This document shows, piece after piece, positions 26,583-35,925 of a stretch of 54,523 nucleotides of DNA. The translations under genes were made by a program, and so were the position numbers. A model generated the notes under the pieces. That model did not search any database. It was not told the origin of the DNA and was given only the letters and a program-made list of their open reading frames with translations. Source of the DNA: Bacteroidota bacterium (GTDB lineage Bacteria > Bacteroidota > Bacteroidia > Cytophagales > Cyclobacteriaceae); NCBI GenBank assembly GCA_018267195.1, contig JAFDYY010000020.1:1-54523 (forward strand), in the 5' to 3' direction. Positions within the stretch are counted from its first letter, which is position 1. Every line of letters begins with the position of its first letter.

Positions 26583-28079
26583 ATGTCGCAATCCATTCGC
26601 CCTTTAGAACCGGAAACAGATATTGTTTTGGTTGGTGCAGGAATTATGAGTGCCACATTGGGGATGATGCTGAAAGAACTGAATCCCGACTTTACCATTC
26701 AAATTTTTGAGCGATTAGAAACTCCTGGCCTGGAAAGCTCAGACGCCTGGAACAATGCAGGCACAGGCCATTCCGCCTTTTGTGAACTGAACTATACTCC
26801 GCAAAAGCAAGATGGGTCGGTAGACATTACCAAGGCTTTGAAGATATGCGAATCGTTTGAACTCTCGAAAGAATTTTGGTCGCACCTTATAGAAAATAAT
26901 TTTTTGTCTCATCCCGCACATTTTATCAGCCGGGTGCCGCACATGAGTTTGGTATGGGGCGAAGAAAATGTAACGTATTTAAGAGCGAGGCATAACCGGA
27001 TGCAGGCCAATGCCTTATTTCAGGAAATGTTGTTTTCGGATGACGCAGCACAAATAGAAAAATGGATACCATTGGTGATGGAAGGTCGAGCCAAGGAGCC
27101 TATCGCTGCCACCCGGGTAGAGATGGGCACCGATGTAAATTTTGGAGAGCTAACCCGAAGTCTTTTCAGGCAACTGGAAAAAACACCGGGAGTAACGGTT
27201 CATTACAATGTTGAAACGCTGGATATCGATCCACATAAAAAAGGAGGCTGGAAGGTTATCGTTAAAAATCGGTTGAATGAAGAAAAACAAAATTGCCGGG
27301 CAGCAAAATTTGTCTTTTTAGGAGCCGGAGGCGCTACCTTAAATTTATTAAAGAAAGCCGAGATAGATGAGCGCAAAGGGTATGGCGGGTTTCCCGTTAG
27401 CGGGCTTTGGTTAAAGAGTACGAACGAAGCCCTGATTCAAAAACATTTTGCCAAAGTATATGGCAAGGCCAGCGTGGGTTCTCCACCCATGTCGGTGCCG
27501 CATATAGACACCCGAATAATTAATGGAAAAAAAGAATTACTGTTTGGGCCATTTGCCGGCTTTTCAACCAAGTTTTTAAAATCCGGATCGCGTTTAGATC
27601 TGGTAAAATCGATCAAACCCGATAATCTATTTCCCATGATTTCGGCCGGCTTGCGCAACCTTCCGCTTACCAAATACCTGATAGAACAACTCCGCCTCTC
27701 GCACGAAGACCGGATTAATGCGCTGCGGGCGTTTGTGCCGGAAGCAAAGGCTGATGAGTGGGAATTAAAAGAAGCAGGCCAGCGCGTGCAGGTCATAAAA
27801 AAAGATCATGGCATGTCTGGCGTTTTAGAGTTTGGCACCGAAGCCGTAGTTTCGGCCGATGGCAGCGTAGCCGCTTTGTTGGGCGCCTCTCCGGGGGCCT
27901 CCACAGCGGCAGCTATTATGTTTGATATTCTGCCGCGCTGTTTTAAAAATGAATGCAACACATCGGTTTGGAAAAACAAAATGAAAAAGATGGCTCCCTC
28001 ATTTGGAATGGCATTAGACCAAAACAGCAAAGCTCTGCAAGCTTCGCGTCAGCGAACCACCAAAATATTAAATTTATAA
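26583..28079 (+). CDS. mqo: Malate:quinone oxidoreductase
   Basis: FAD-dependent membrane-associated enzyme that oxidises malate to oxaloacetate and passes electrons to the quinone pool. The 498-residue product begins with the FAD-binding motif VGAGIMSATLG (17-27) and carries family segments such as SSDAWNNAGTGHSAFCELNY, RVPHMSLVWGEENV and LFGPFAGFSTKFLK, ending with the conserved LGASPGASTAAAIM. Here it takes the place of, or complements, the NAD-dependent malate dehydrogenase. It overlaps nothing but is one base from the downstream lipoprotein, so fumC, mqo and that gene form an operon. Confidence 0.97.
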   Translation: MSQSIRPLEPETDIVLVGAGIMSATLGMMLKELNPDFTIQIFERLETPGLESSDAWNNAGTGHSAFCELNYTPQKQDGSVDITKALKICESFELSKEFWSHLIENNFLSHPAHFISRVPHMSLVWGEENVTYLRARHNRMQANALFQEMLFSDDAAQIEKWIPLVMEGRAKEPIAATRVEMGTDVNFGELTRSLFRQLEKTPGVTVHYNVETLDIDPHKKGGWKVIVKNRLNEEKQNCRAAKFVFLGAGGATLNLLKKAEIDERKGYGGFPVSGLWLKSTNEALIQKHFAKVYGKASVGSPPMSVPHIDTRIINGKKELLFGPFAGFSTKFLKSGSRLDLVKSIKPDNLFPMISAGLRNLPLTKYLIEQLRLSHEDRINALRAFVPEAKADEWELKEAGQRVQVIKKDHGMSGVLEFGTEAVVSADGSVAALLGASPGASTAAAIMFDILPRCFKNECNTSVWKNKMKKMAPSFGMALDQNSKALQASRQRTTKILNL

Positions 28080-28080
28080 T

Positions 28081-28560
28081 ATGCGTGCATTTATTTTTAT
28101 AATCGCACTGGTCTTTATCTCTTGTGGCGGTTCGCTAAGCACCGAACAGCGCAAAAGAATAAAAGAAAGTATGAAGGAGGGGGAAATTAAACGAGTATCC
28201 GATGCCGACTTAACCGAGGCAGCCTTCTCTTATGCCCGGAAAATGGCCACGTCTTTAGAAAGCAAACCCGGAAGAATGAACGATAAAAAATTTCTTGATT
28301 CGCTCGGAAACGCGTTCAGTGTCCACATCTCTTTTCTTGACCCAACTAACGAAATGCTAAAAGGAGTGGAAAAAGCATTGATCGAAGCCTATACTACGGA
28401 TGCCTCCGCTCCGCTGCCCGACAATATTCAGAAAGTGGGCAATGATTCTTTACTGTACACAAAACCCTTTATGCACGAACGCCCCGATGGCTCCCAAGAG
28501 TTTGTAAAGGCATTGGCCATCAGGATATCAAAAAAACAAGTGGTAAGAAGTATGGAATAA
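28081..28560 (+). CDS. Small lipoprotein of unknown function
   Basis: A 159-residue lipoprotein (lipobox FISC, Cys15). After the acylated cysteine comes a Lys/Glu-rich helix and a region (ADLTEAAFSYARKM ... YTKPFMHERPDGSQEF) faintly like the DUF3365/Tll0287 haem-sensor-like fold, but there is no CxxCH motif. It starts one base after the mqo stop and is probably translated with it, so a link to the quinone-coupled malate step is possible but unproven. Confidence 0.7.
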   Translation: MRAFIFIIALVFISCGGSLSTEQRKRIKESMKEGEIKRVSDADLTEAAFSYARKMATSLESKPGRMNDKKFLDSLGNAFSVHISFLDPTNEMLKGVEKALIEAYTTDASAPLPDNIQKVGNDSLLYTKPFMHERPDGSQEFVKALAIRISKKQVVRSME

Positions 28561-28708
28561 ACTCTGTATTATTGCAAATTATGGGTTCTTTTTAATGCCT
28601 AAACTGTATTAAAAATGCCTTAAGTAAGGTAAATGGATTTTATTTGTAGTTTTGATGTTTGTTAACTTCCTTGTATTAGTAAAAAGTTCATTTTTAAGCT
28701 GCTAACGT

Positions 28709-29716
28709 TTGAAAATCCTTTTCCTTTTCTCTTTGTTCAGAAACCATAGTGGCATTGAAACCATTCTGTTCAGTGTTTTCGGCCTCATAATCCTTGTTTT
28801 TCTTATTGTAGATTTAGGCTTTTTAAACAGCAAGGCCCATAAAATTTCTACCCGCTCGGCTCTTTTGCAATCTATTTTTTGGGTAATAATCAGTTCCATT
28901 TTTGGGTACCTTATTTATTATTTTGACAAGGATGGAAGTACCTCCAGTTTTGATGCCTCCATTGAATATTTCTCGGCTTATCTTACAGAGTATGCTCTTT
29001 CCGTAGATAATATTTTCGTCATCCTCTTGATTCTGAAATACTTTTCAGTAAAAGAAGAGTATTACCATAAAATTCTTTTTTGGGGAATCCTCGGAGCCGT
29101 GGTTTTCAGGGGCGTATTTATTTTTGTTGGGGCTTATTTTATTGCCAAGTGGCACTGGATATTATATGTCTTTGGTGTGTTTTTGATCTACTCGGGCATT
29201 AAGATTTATTTTGAGGAGAGCGATGAAAAAATAGACCCGGAAAAGAATCCGATTTTGCGTTTGTGCAGAAAGTATTTGCCCATTACGAAAGATGAGATGG
29301 GAGGAAAATTTATGGTAACGCAGGCCGGCAAGCTGATGTTTACCCCCCTCTTTTTAGTAGTGATATTGGTTGAAACTACCGATTTGATTTTTGCGGTAGA
29401 TTCTATTCCGGCTGCTTTTGCTATTACACAAAATGAATTTATTATTTATACGTCTAACATCTTTGCCGTGATGGGCTTGCGCGCCATGTTCTTTTTACTG
29501 GCAGGTATAATTGATAAATTCTATTTATTACAAAAAGGCCTTTCCGTTATATTATTTTTTATTGGAGCTAAAATGTTGTTGGAGATGATTCCCAGCCTAT
29601 CCGATAAACTAACCCCCACACTTTCCTTTACCATCATCATTGCTACCTTAACTTTATCCATCACCTTCTCGGTGCTGATTCCCCGTAAAGAAACCCCCGA
29701 AGACCAAGAAAAATAG
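28709..29716 (+). CDS. TerC/Alx-family integral membrane protein
   Basis: A 335-residue protein with about eight membrane helices and the TerC signature EYALSVDNIFVILLIL, IFWGILGAVVFRGVFI-type repeats and VETTDLIFAVDSIPA. The paired acidic residues in the SVDN and FAVDS repeats are the metal-exchange sites proposed for manganese export in Alx/MntP-like relatives. The start is TTG at 28709: an in-frame stop at 28703-28705 blocks earlier starts and no ATG follows for many codons. I looked for the yybP-ykoY manganese riboswitch that controls this family in Proteobacteria and Firmicutes and found no match. Its stop codon abuts that of the convergent LETM1/TerB-like gene. Confidence 0.9.
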   Translation: MKILFLFSLFRNHSGIETILFSVFGLIILVFLIVDLGFLNSKAHKISTRSALLQSIFWVIISSIFGYLIYYFDKDGSTSSFDASIEYFSAYLTEYALSVDNIFVILLILKYFSVKEEYYHKILFWGILGAVVFRGVFIFVGAYFIAKWHWILYVFGVFLIYSGIKIYFEESDEKIDPEKNPILRLCRKYLPITKDEMGGKFMVTQAGKLMFTPLFLVVILVETTDLIFAVDSIPAAFAITQNEFIIYTSNIFAVMGLRAMFFLLAGIIDKFYLLQKGLSVILFFIGAKMLLEMIPSLSDKLTPTLSFTIIIATLTLSITFSVLIPRKETPEDQEK

Positions 29717-30985
29717 TTATTTCACACTCACTTCATTAAAGAAATTACTCGGTAAAATCTTTAAGAGAATAGGGAGTGTAAGAAACCGTTGAGGCAAAGA
29801 AATAATAACAAAGGTGGGAATTGTTTTAAGGGCCGTAATCAGTAATTTCTGCATGTGCTCTTTTTCTTCCGCTGTTAGCTCGTTGCTTTTCGATTTTCGT
29901 AAGAGCATCATCAACTCGCGGCTGTCTTGCACCTCTTTTACCAGCCTGTTTTTGTTATTGTCGGTTATCTTAGAAAGTCTTTTTATAAATTGCTCGCTTA
30001 CCTGCTGAAAATCTTTTTTGTTTTGCAGGTAATCCAGATCACTCCAATGCTCCAGCACAAAACCCTCAATGGCCATCATACTGTTTTCCAAATCATCGTC
30101 ATTGAAATTGAGGTAATTGCATAGCCTTTTTAGAAAATCGAGTTCCTGAACCTCTACCCGTTTATCAGACCAGATGGTAAGGATGGCAATTTCAAGAAAA
30201 AACTTTTTTAATATCCACGAATTATTGGTAGGTAGATTAATCTCTTCAATCTCTATACCGGAGCCAAAAATTTTAATAGCTTCTTTTTTCCGTTCCGAAC
30301 TTAATCCGGCACTTTGTAAAAAAAACTCTAACAGCTTTTGTTCCTCCGGTTCTACTGTAGCGTTGGCATGAGCTGCCGCAGCCATTACTTTTACCACGGA
30401 AAACCGCAATTCTTCTCTTTCATATTTAAAAAAATCAGCCACAATTCGGTCTGCATTGGTATGGATCCACTGACCAAAAATGAAAATGTCGAGAAAGAGT
30501 AAGCTATTATGAAAAAAATGAACCCAAAAATTAGCTTCTTGCCCAACGGAATATTCGATGCGTTTGTCTAAAATTTTTTCGGCTAATTCTAAGGATGATT
30601 TTTTTCGACCAAATAATGTTTTTGTGGGCGTAGCCAGTTCGGGGAAAACGTGGTTGTAAAAATTGCCGATATTCTCCAGGGTTTTCATAATTACACCGGT
30701 CAACTCATCGGGGTTTTTGATCGGCTTATCGTGAAACAATAACGAACTGCTGATGAGGCTTTCAGCCAGCAAGATTTTCATCCGGTCTTTGGGTGCCCAT
30801 GATTCTGATCCGTGAAGCGTATCGGAGGGAACGGATTGCCCGTACATCAGACCGGTGGGCTGAATGACATGATATAGGGATTGTTCAGGATGAGCCGATT
30901 TTTTATTGCTGGCAGGGAGGTCTTTTAGAAGCTCCCTCCTAAACTCCAAATAATCTTTCAACCAACCTTTTTCTGCGGGTTTCAT
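29717..30985 (-). CDS. LETM1-related / TerB-like protein
   Basis: A 422-residue cytoplasmic helical protein. The middle region (about 190-330: VMAAAAHANATVEPEEQKLL, then AILTIWSDKRVEVQELDFL) has the acidic helix pattern of TerB-like domains, repeated twice. The C-terminus (LKTIPTFVIISLPQRFLTLP) is the hydrophobic LETM1-like tail known from Bacteroidota proteins annotated as LETM1-related biofilm-associated. No catalytic motif is visible. It is convergent with TerC with no intergenic base, and a second TerB-like gene lies three genes further on. Confidence 0.72.
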   Translation of the reverse strand: MKPAEKGWLKDYLEFRRELLKDLPASNKKSAHPEQSLYHVIQPTGLMYGQSVPSDTLHGSESWAPKDRMKILLAESLISSSLLFHDKPIKNPDELTGVIMKTLENIGNFYNHVFPELATPTKTLFGRKKSSLELAEKILDKRIEYSVGQEANFWVHFFHNSLLFLDIFIFGQWIHTNADRIVADFFKYEREELRFSVVKVMAAAAHANATVEPEEQKLLEFFLQSAGLSSERKKEAIKIFGSGIEIEEINLPTNNSWILKKFFLEIAILTIWSDKRVEVQELDFLKRLCNYLNFNDDDLENSMMAIEGFVLEHWSDLDYLQNKKDFQQVSEQFIKRLSKITDNNKNRLVKEVQDSRELMMLLRKSKSNELTAEEKEHMQKLLITALKTIPTFVIISLPQRFLTLPILLKILPSNFFNEVSVK

Positions 30986-31039
30986 CTGTTAATTAGGCGG
31001 AGAAATTACAAATTTTTTTTTATACCCTTTTGTTAAAAA

Positions 31040-31555
31040 CTAATGAGTCTCTTTCCATCCTTTTGTTTCAAGTTCCTGAAACGATTTTTCAACTTTTTTT
31101 TGAAGGGTAGATTTAAATTGATTTAGTTTTTTGGCTACCGATTTATCTTTTGTTCCGATTATTTGTGCAGCTAAAATCCCGGCATTTTTGGCTCCATCTA
31201 AGGCTACGGTAGCTACCGGAACGCCCGAAGGCATTTGTAAAATTGAGAGTACGGAATCCCACCCGTCTATTGAGTTAGAAGATTTAATGGGTACCCCGAT
31301 AACCGGCAAAGAAGTAAGTGAGGCTACCATGCCGGGTAAATGAGCAGCCCCTCCGGCTCCGGCAATAATTACACTAAGCCCGCGGCTTTGGGCAGAAGAA
31401 GCATAGTCCATCATGCGATGGGGCGTGCGGTGAGCAGACACTACGGTAAGCTCAAACGGAATATTCATTTCTTCTAAAAATTCAGCGGCCTGACGCATAA
31501 CTCGCAGGTCCGACTGACTGCCCATGATGATGCCCACAATTGCTTTGCTTGCCAT
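31040..31555 (-). CDS. purE: 5-(carboxyamino)imidazole ribonucleotide mutase PurE
   Basis: Converts N5-CAIR to CAIR in purine synthesis. The 171-residue product carries the class I PurE motifs GSQSDLRVM (14-22), SAHRTPHRM with the catalytic histidine, and [13 protein letters not shown]. The ATG at 31555 is preferred over an upstream TTG (31564) that overlaps the purK stop; the spacing to purK is then one base (TAATATG). With purK it forms the two-step bacterial replacement for direct carboxylation. Confidence 0.97.
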   Translation of the reverse strand: MASKAIVGIIMGSQSDLRVMRQAAEFLEEMNIPFELTVVSAHRTPHRMMDYASSAQSRGLSVIIAGAGGAAHLPGMVASLTSLPVIGVPIKSSNSIDGWDSVLSILQMPSGVPVATVALDGAKNAGILAAQIIGTKDKSVAKKLNQFKSTLQKKVEKSFQELETKGWKETH

Positions 31556-31556
31556 A

Positions 31557-32696
31557 TTATGCAATTACTTTAAGAGTATGTTTTACAACAGATGCCTTCT
31601 TTTTTAATTCGGAAATTTTGTTGTCAACAAGGGTAACATGCCCCATTTTACGAAAAGGTTTGGTTATTTTTTTTCCGTAAAGATGAACATAAACCCCCTT
31701 CATATTCAATACCTCTGGCAACCCAAGATATTTAGCTTCACCGGCATAACCTTCTTCTCCCAACAAATTGACCATAGCAGTAGGGAAGATCAGGGCAGTG
31801 TCGCCCAAAGGTAAATTTAATATCGCCCGAAGATGCTGATGATATTGTGATGTTATGTTCCCTTCTATAGTTTGATGCCCGCTGTTGTGAGGACGAGGCG
31901 CTATTTCGTTAACTAATATTTTCTGATCGCGGGTAACAAACATTTCTACAGCCAGCAACCCAACCATATTCAGTTGGGTGATAATTTCTTTGGCAATGAA
32001 GTCGGCCTGATGGCTTACCTGCTCTGAAACGGAGGCAGGCGAAAATAGATATTCTACCAAATTAGCTTCGGGATGAAAAACCATCTCTACAGCCGGATAG
32101 GCTTTTACTTCGCCTCTTTCGTTTCGGGCTACGATCACCGAAATTTCTTTTTCAAAATCAACTAATTTTTCTAACACCCCCGGTTTATCAAACGCTTTGA
32201 CGAGGTCAGATTCATCTTTCAGAATTTGTACACCCCGGCCATCATAGCCCTCCTTTCCTAATTTATGAACAGCCGGTAAAAAGGAAAGATGGTTTTTTAC
32301 TTCGTTGGCATTTTCTACCAAAAGAAAATCGGCCGTAGGTATTTTATTTTCCCGATAAAAAAGTTTTTGCACCCGTTTATCCTGAACCAGCTCAATTACA
32401 TCGGGCTGGGGAAAAACTTTTTTACCTAAACGAACCAATTCTTTTAAGGCTTCAGTATTAACATTTTCAATTTCAATAGTAATGAGATCGCATGTTTTTC
32501 CAAATTCCAATACGGCTTGGTAATCGGTAAGTTTAGCATTAGTAAAAGAAGCTAATGAAGAACAAGGAGCATCCGCATCGGGATCCAGAACAGAGAAATT
32601 GATATTCCAGTCGAAGCCGGCTTGTATCAGCATGCGGCCCAGTTGTCCTCCGCCTAATATACCCACTTTGGGTTGCCGGTAGATTGCCGCTGGCAT
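31557..32696 (-). CDS. purK: 5-(carboxyamino)imidazole ribonucleotide synthase PurK
   Basis: ATP-grasp enzyme of 379 residues that carboxylates AIR with ATP and bicarbonate. Motifs: N-terminal dinucleotide-like fold [12 protein letters not shown], the ATP-grasp [17 protein letters not shown], the catalytic core [15 protein letters not shown] and the Mg-binding [12 protein letters not shown]. It begins two bases after the stop of the small TerB-like gene and ends one base before purE, so the three genes form one transcript. Regulation was not visible; I saw no purine riboswitch upstream. Confidence 0.97.
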   Translation of the reverse strand: MPAAIYRQPKVGILGGGQLGRMLIQAGFDWNINFSVLDPDADAPCSSLASFTNAKLTDYQAVLEFGKTCDLITIEIENVNTEALKELVRLGKKVFPQPDVIELVQDKRVQKLFYRENKIPTADFLLVENANEVKNHLSFLPAVHKLGKEGYDGRGVQILKDESDLVKAFDKPGVLEKLVDFEKEISVIVARNERGEVKAYPAVEMVFHPEANLVEYLFSPASVSEQVSHQADFIAKEIITQLNMVGLLAVEMFVTRDQKILVNEIAPRPHNSGHQTIEGNITSQYHQHLRAILNLPLGDTALIFPTAMVNLLGEEGYAGEAKYLGLPEVLNMKGVYVHLYGKKITKPFRKMGHVTLVDNKISELKKKASVVKHTLKVIA

Positions 32697-32698
32697 AC

Positions 32699-33082
32699 TT
32701 AATAATTGTGAAGTTTTCCGGCTTCTGCCACCACATCGTTAAATTCGATTTCCGCCATTTTAACTGAGTATAGTAAAAGACGTACTTCTTTTACATGCAC
32801 GCTTCCATCGGCTTCACTGATTTTGTACAAGAGGGCAAAAGCCCGCAACTTCAGAGCGTCTTCGCAGCCGTTGATCAAATCAATTCCGCGCTCATATATT
32901 TCTTTTGGTTTTTTAGTCTTGACCTCGTCCAGAAACTCATCAAATGTAGGCTGGGGAATTTTCTCTTTATTTTTTACTCTTAGCAAGGCTTGCTTTTCGT
33001 GTTCGTTTACGATACCATCGGCATTGATGAGCAGATGGATCAGATACAACAAGCCCAAATGGAAATTGTTTTCGGAAATCAT
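32699..33082 (-). CDS. TerB-like small protein
   Basis: A 127-residue all-helical protein with two halves, LINADGIVNEHEKQALLRV and ISEADGSVHVKEVRLLL, each with the D/E-rich ADG...E pattern of the TerB/DjlA-N metal-binding fold. Role unknown; TerB domains are linked to stress responses and TerC-type membrane proteins. It is the first gene of a purK-purE transcript, with only two bases before purK. Confidence 0.72.
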   Translation of the reverse strand: MISENNFHLGLLYLIHLLINADGIVNEHEKQALLRVKNKEKIPQPTFDEFLDEVKTKKPKEIYERGIDLINGCEDALKLRAFALLYKISEADGSVHVKEVRLLLYSVKMAEIEFNDVVAEAGKLHNY

Positions 33083-33145
33083 TACCGATTTTTTTTGAAA
33101 GATAGATAATTGAACGGAATGATTAGCGAACGAGTAATTTTTTCC

Positions 33146-35260
33146 TCACTTAAGCACTTGATAAACAACCAAAGCTGAAAAGTAGGCAAGGGTGCTCATG
33201 TATGCTAATTGAAGTAAAGGCCACCGCCAACTTTTGGTTTCCCGCTTTACCACGGCCAGCGTACTCATACATTGCATGGCAAAGGTATAAAATACCAAGA
33301 GCGACAGCCCAACAGCCAAAGTGTAGCGAGGTTTTCCGGTGTCCGGATCTACTTCCGATTTTAGTCGTTCTTTAATCGTGGCCTGGTCATCGGTACTGCC
33401 GATGCTGTAGATGGTAGCGATGGTGCCTACAAACACCTCGCGTGCCGCAAACGAAGTAACCAGCGCAATCCCGATTTTCCAATCGTAGCCCAGCGGCTTA
33501 ATGAGAGGCTCAAGTGTTTTGCCCAACCGTCCGGCATACGAATTTTCAAGTTTGTAAGAGGCGATTCGGTTTTGAATTTGCTCTTCTGACAGATGTTGCG
33601 CAGCCACCTCTTTTCTAACGGTTTCTTTTGCGGCATTCATAACGTCTGCCGGGCCGTAGCTTGATAGTACATAGAGGATAATAGAGATTGCCAGAATAAT
33701 TTTTCCGGCCTCAAACACAAAGGCTTTTGTTTTTTCAATGATTTGAAACCCTACGTTGCTCCATTTGGGCATTTTGTAAGTAGGCATTTCCATAATTAAA
33801 TAACTTCGCTCGCGTGCCTTGATAATTAATTTCATAGCGAATGCAGAAAGTATGGCTGCTAAAAAACCCAGCAGGTAGAGCCCCATTAACACCAGCCCCT
33901 GGTAATTAAAAAATCCAAAAATCTTGGTATCGGGAATAATTAATGCCACCAAGATAGTGAACACCGGAAGACGAGCTGAGCAGCTCATAAAAGGAGTTAC
34001 AAAAATGGTAATCAGCCGGTCTTTCCAGTTTTCGATCGTGCGGGTAGCCATGATGGCCGGGATAGCGCAAGCCCAGCCCGACATTAACGGTACAACACTT
34101 TTGCCGTTTAATCCAAACTTGCGCATGATCTTATCCATTAAAAAAACGACACGCGACATGTAGCCGGTTTCTTCAAAGACAGAAATAAAAGCAAACAGAA
34201 TAGCGATTTGAGGAATGAAGATAACAATGCCCCCAATCCCCGGTATGATGCCGTGCGAGAGCAATTCAAAAAAAGGACCTTCTGGAAAAAAATCATCGAG
34301 TTGGCTGCTCAACCGGGCAAAAGTGCGGTCAATAAAATCCATCGGGATTTGTGCCCACGCAAAAATAGATTGGAAGATAAGAAATAAGGCCACAAAGAAA
34401 ATAACATACCCCCAAACTTTATGCGTTAACACTTTGTCTATGCCGTACGATACTTTTTTCCATCCTTCATTGGAAGAGCGAATCACTACCTTATTGAGCA
34501 AGTCTTGGATGAACCCGTAACGCTTCACCGTTTCAGCGCCCTGATATTTATGCGAAAAAAAATTATTTTCCTTGGCTAGGGTACGGATGTAATGACGTTC
34601 TTGCTCGGGTAGAAAGACAAGATTTTCGGCTTGCTGTAAAAATTGATAAGCCCGATAGTCTGCTTGTAAATTAAATTTCTTTTTTATTTGATCGACCAGT
34701 GGTTTTATCTCAAGCTCCGGCTGGTAAATAAGTTTACGGCTGGGTTTAAGCGGGCGGCTTAAAAGCAAACGAAGTTGGTCAATCCCCATGCCATTTCGTG
34801 CGTTAATCATCACTACAGGCAGGTCTAATTCTTTTTCCAGATTTTTAATGTTGATACTCTGGCCGGATTTAGCAGCGAGGTCAACCATGTTTAAAGCCAG
34901 AATGGTAGGTAACCCTAAGTCAATCAGTTGAGTGAGTAATAAAAAACAGTTTTTTAAATTAGTGGCATCGGCTACCAGCACTACTTTTTCAGGATAAAAG
35001 CTTCCCCGATCATCGGCAAAAACTTCGGCCACTACCTTTTCATCTAACGTGCGTGGATAGAGGCTGTAGGTTCCGGGCAAGTCAATAATTTCAGATGAAA
35101 TACCTCCTTCCAGTTGGCAATACCCGGTTCGCTTGTCAACAGTTACTCCCGGAAAATTTCCGATTTTCTGATTAAGACCGGTGAGCCTGTTAAATAAAGA
35201 AGACTTGCCCGAATTAGGCTTGCCCACCAGTGCAATTTTCATTTTTGAATCTGCGGCCAT
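33146..35260 (-). CDS. feoB: Ferrous iron transporter B
   Basis: FeoB imports ferrous iron across the inner membrane. From the ATG at 35260 the product has about 704 residues: an N-terminal G-protein domain (G1 GKPNSGKSS 13-21, G3 DLPGTYSLY, G4 NMVD), a helical spacer and a permease part with the two Gate motifs, here visible as PLMSGWACAIPAIMATRTI and VTSFAAREVFVGTI. A TTG two codons upstream (35266) overlaps the feoA stop as ATGA-like sequence, but the ATG is preferred. It is translated with feoA. No feoC is present. Confidence 0.97.
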   Translation of the reverse strand: MAADSKMKIALVGKPNSGKSSLFNRLTGLNQKIGNFPGVTVDKRTGYCQLEGGISSEIIDLPGTYSLYPRTLDEKVVAEVFADDRGSFYPEKVVLVADATNLKNCFLLLTQLIDLGLPTILALNMVDLAAKSGQSINIKNLEKELDLPVVMINARNGMGIDQLRLLLSRPLKPSRKLIYQPELEIKPLVDQIKKKFNLQADYRAYQFLQQAENLVFLPEQERHYIRTLAKENNFFSHKYQGAETVKRYGFIQDLLNKVVIRSSNEGWKKVSYGIDKVLTHKVWGYVIFFVALFLIFQSIFAWAQIPMDFIDRTFARLSSQLDDFFPEGPFFELLSHGIIPGIGGIVIFIPQIAILFAFISVFEETGYMSRVVFLMDKIMRKFGLNGKSVVPLMSGWACAIPAIMATRTIENWKDRLITIFVTPFMSCSARLPVFTILVALIIPDTKIFGFFNYQGLVLMGLYLLGFLAAILSAFAMKLIIKARERSYLIMEMPTYKMPKWSNVGFQIIEKTKAFVFEAGKIILAISIILYVLSSYGPADVMNAAKETVRKEVAAQHLSEEQIQNRIASYKLENSYAGRLGKTLEPLIKPLGYDWKIGIALVTSFAAREVFVGTIATIYSIGSTDDQATIKERLKSEVDPDTGKPRYTLAVGLSLLVFYTFAMQCMSTLAVVKRETKSWRWPLLQLAYMSTLAYFSALVVYQVLK

Positions 35261-35262
35261 GA

Positions 35263-35496
35263 TCAATTAACAATTGAAATAGTGGAGGCCTCTTCCAAAC
35301 GCAACGAAACATCGTAGCCGGAAACACTTACACAAATAGGGTCGCCCAAGGGAGCTTTGAAGTTATAACGAACAGCCGTTCCTGGTAAAAAACCCATTTC
35401 CAAAAGCTTAATTGAAATCAACTCATCAGTAAAACCTGCAATTACCCCTGTTTCGCCAGGGCTCATACTAGCTACAGTCTTTAGAATGGGCTCCAC
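35263..35496 (-). CDS. feoA: FeoA, FeoB-associated SH3-like protein
   Basis: A 77-residue SH3-fold protein (GETGVIAGF ... LLEMGFLPGTAV ... PICVSVSGYDVSLRLEEA) needed for FeoB activity. The start is GTG at 35496, directly after an in-frame TAA; the ATG eleven codons later would cut into the fold. A near-palindrome at 35500-35516 may be the iron-responsive operator. It is transcribed first, with feoB following by two bases. Confidence 0.93.
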   Translation of the reverse strand: MEPILKTVASMSPGETGVIAGFTDELISIKLLEMGFLPGTAVRYNFKAPLGDPICVSVSGYDVSLRLEEASTISIVN

Positions 35497-35499
35497 TTA

Positions 35500-35516
35500 T
35501 TTAGATTAATTTTAAA
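35500..35516. promoter_or_regulatory. Possible metal-repressor operator before feoAB
   Basis: The string TTTAGATTAATTTTAAA differs by one small change from the perfect dyad TTTAGATTAATCTAAA, which resembles DtxR/MntR-type operators. Its position, four bases upstream of the feoA start codon, would allow repression, but the call rests on shape alone. Confidence 0.3.
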
Positions 35517-35674
35517 CAAGGTGCAAGATAGACCTATCTGTTTGTGAAAACAAAGGTTTTATAGAACTTAGTAACAAGACATAAAACTGAAAATAGCAAG
35601 TGCCCCTGGTGGGTAACCCGATGAAATAATTGATACAAAAAATAACAATACCTTAACGGAGAAATTCTTTACGT

Positions 35675-35842
35675 ATGAAAAAGTTGTTGAAGAAAAAGAA
35701 AGAAACTGCAAAAAGTGAAGCAAAAAATAATGAATTGAAAAAACAAAACTTTGGGTTGGAAGAAAATCAAGAGAAAGAAAACCCATTCGATTTTGGAGGG
35801 CTTCCACAAATGAATTTGAAAAAAAATCTGGGCTGTGGATGA
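35675..35842 (+). CDS. 55-residue peptide with C-terminal GGLP...LKKNLGCG motif
   Basis: A short open frame too small for most gene calls. From the ATG at 35675 it encodes an N-terminal Lys/Glu/Asn-rich half (MKKLLKKKKETAKSEA...) and a compact C-terminal segment NPFDFGGLP, then LKKNLGCG, ending at Cys54-Gly55. I know no characterised function; similar short Bacteroidota products ending in LKKNLGCG or GCGG occur from memory, unverified. The leader-like charged half and a small Cys/Gly tail resemble the layout of modified or exported peptides, but no modifying enzyme, protease or transporter is beside it. It lies in the 429-bp gap between feoA and the SPOR gene; the antisense frame at 35568-35807 is its shadow. 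Confidence 0.72.
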   Translation: MKKLLKKKKETAKSEAKNNELKKQNFGLEENQEKENPFDFGGLPQMNLKKNLGCG

Positions 35843-35925
35843 GTTAAAAACAAGCTGGTATCACCTCCCGGCTTCAATTATCAAAATATTTTTTACTTTT
35901 ACTTATTCAACATAACATTAAACAC

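Noticed and set aside
28561..28708. yybP-ykoY manganese riboswitch upstream of TerC
   Set aside because: Searched by eye for its conserved bulge and GGUUG-type segments; none found in the 148-bp leader.
35568..35807. Minus-strand frame of 79 residues opposite the small peptide gene
   Set aside because: It is the antisense of the Lys/Glu-rich peptide gene; its Phe/Ser/Leu content is a by-product of A-rich codons on the other strand.
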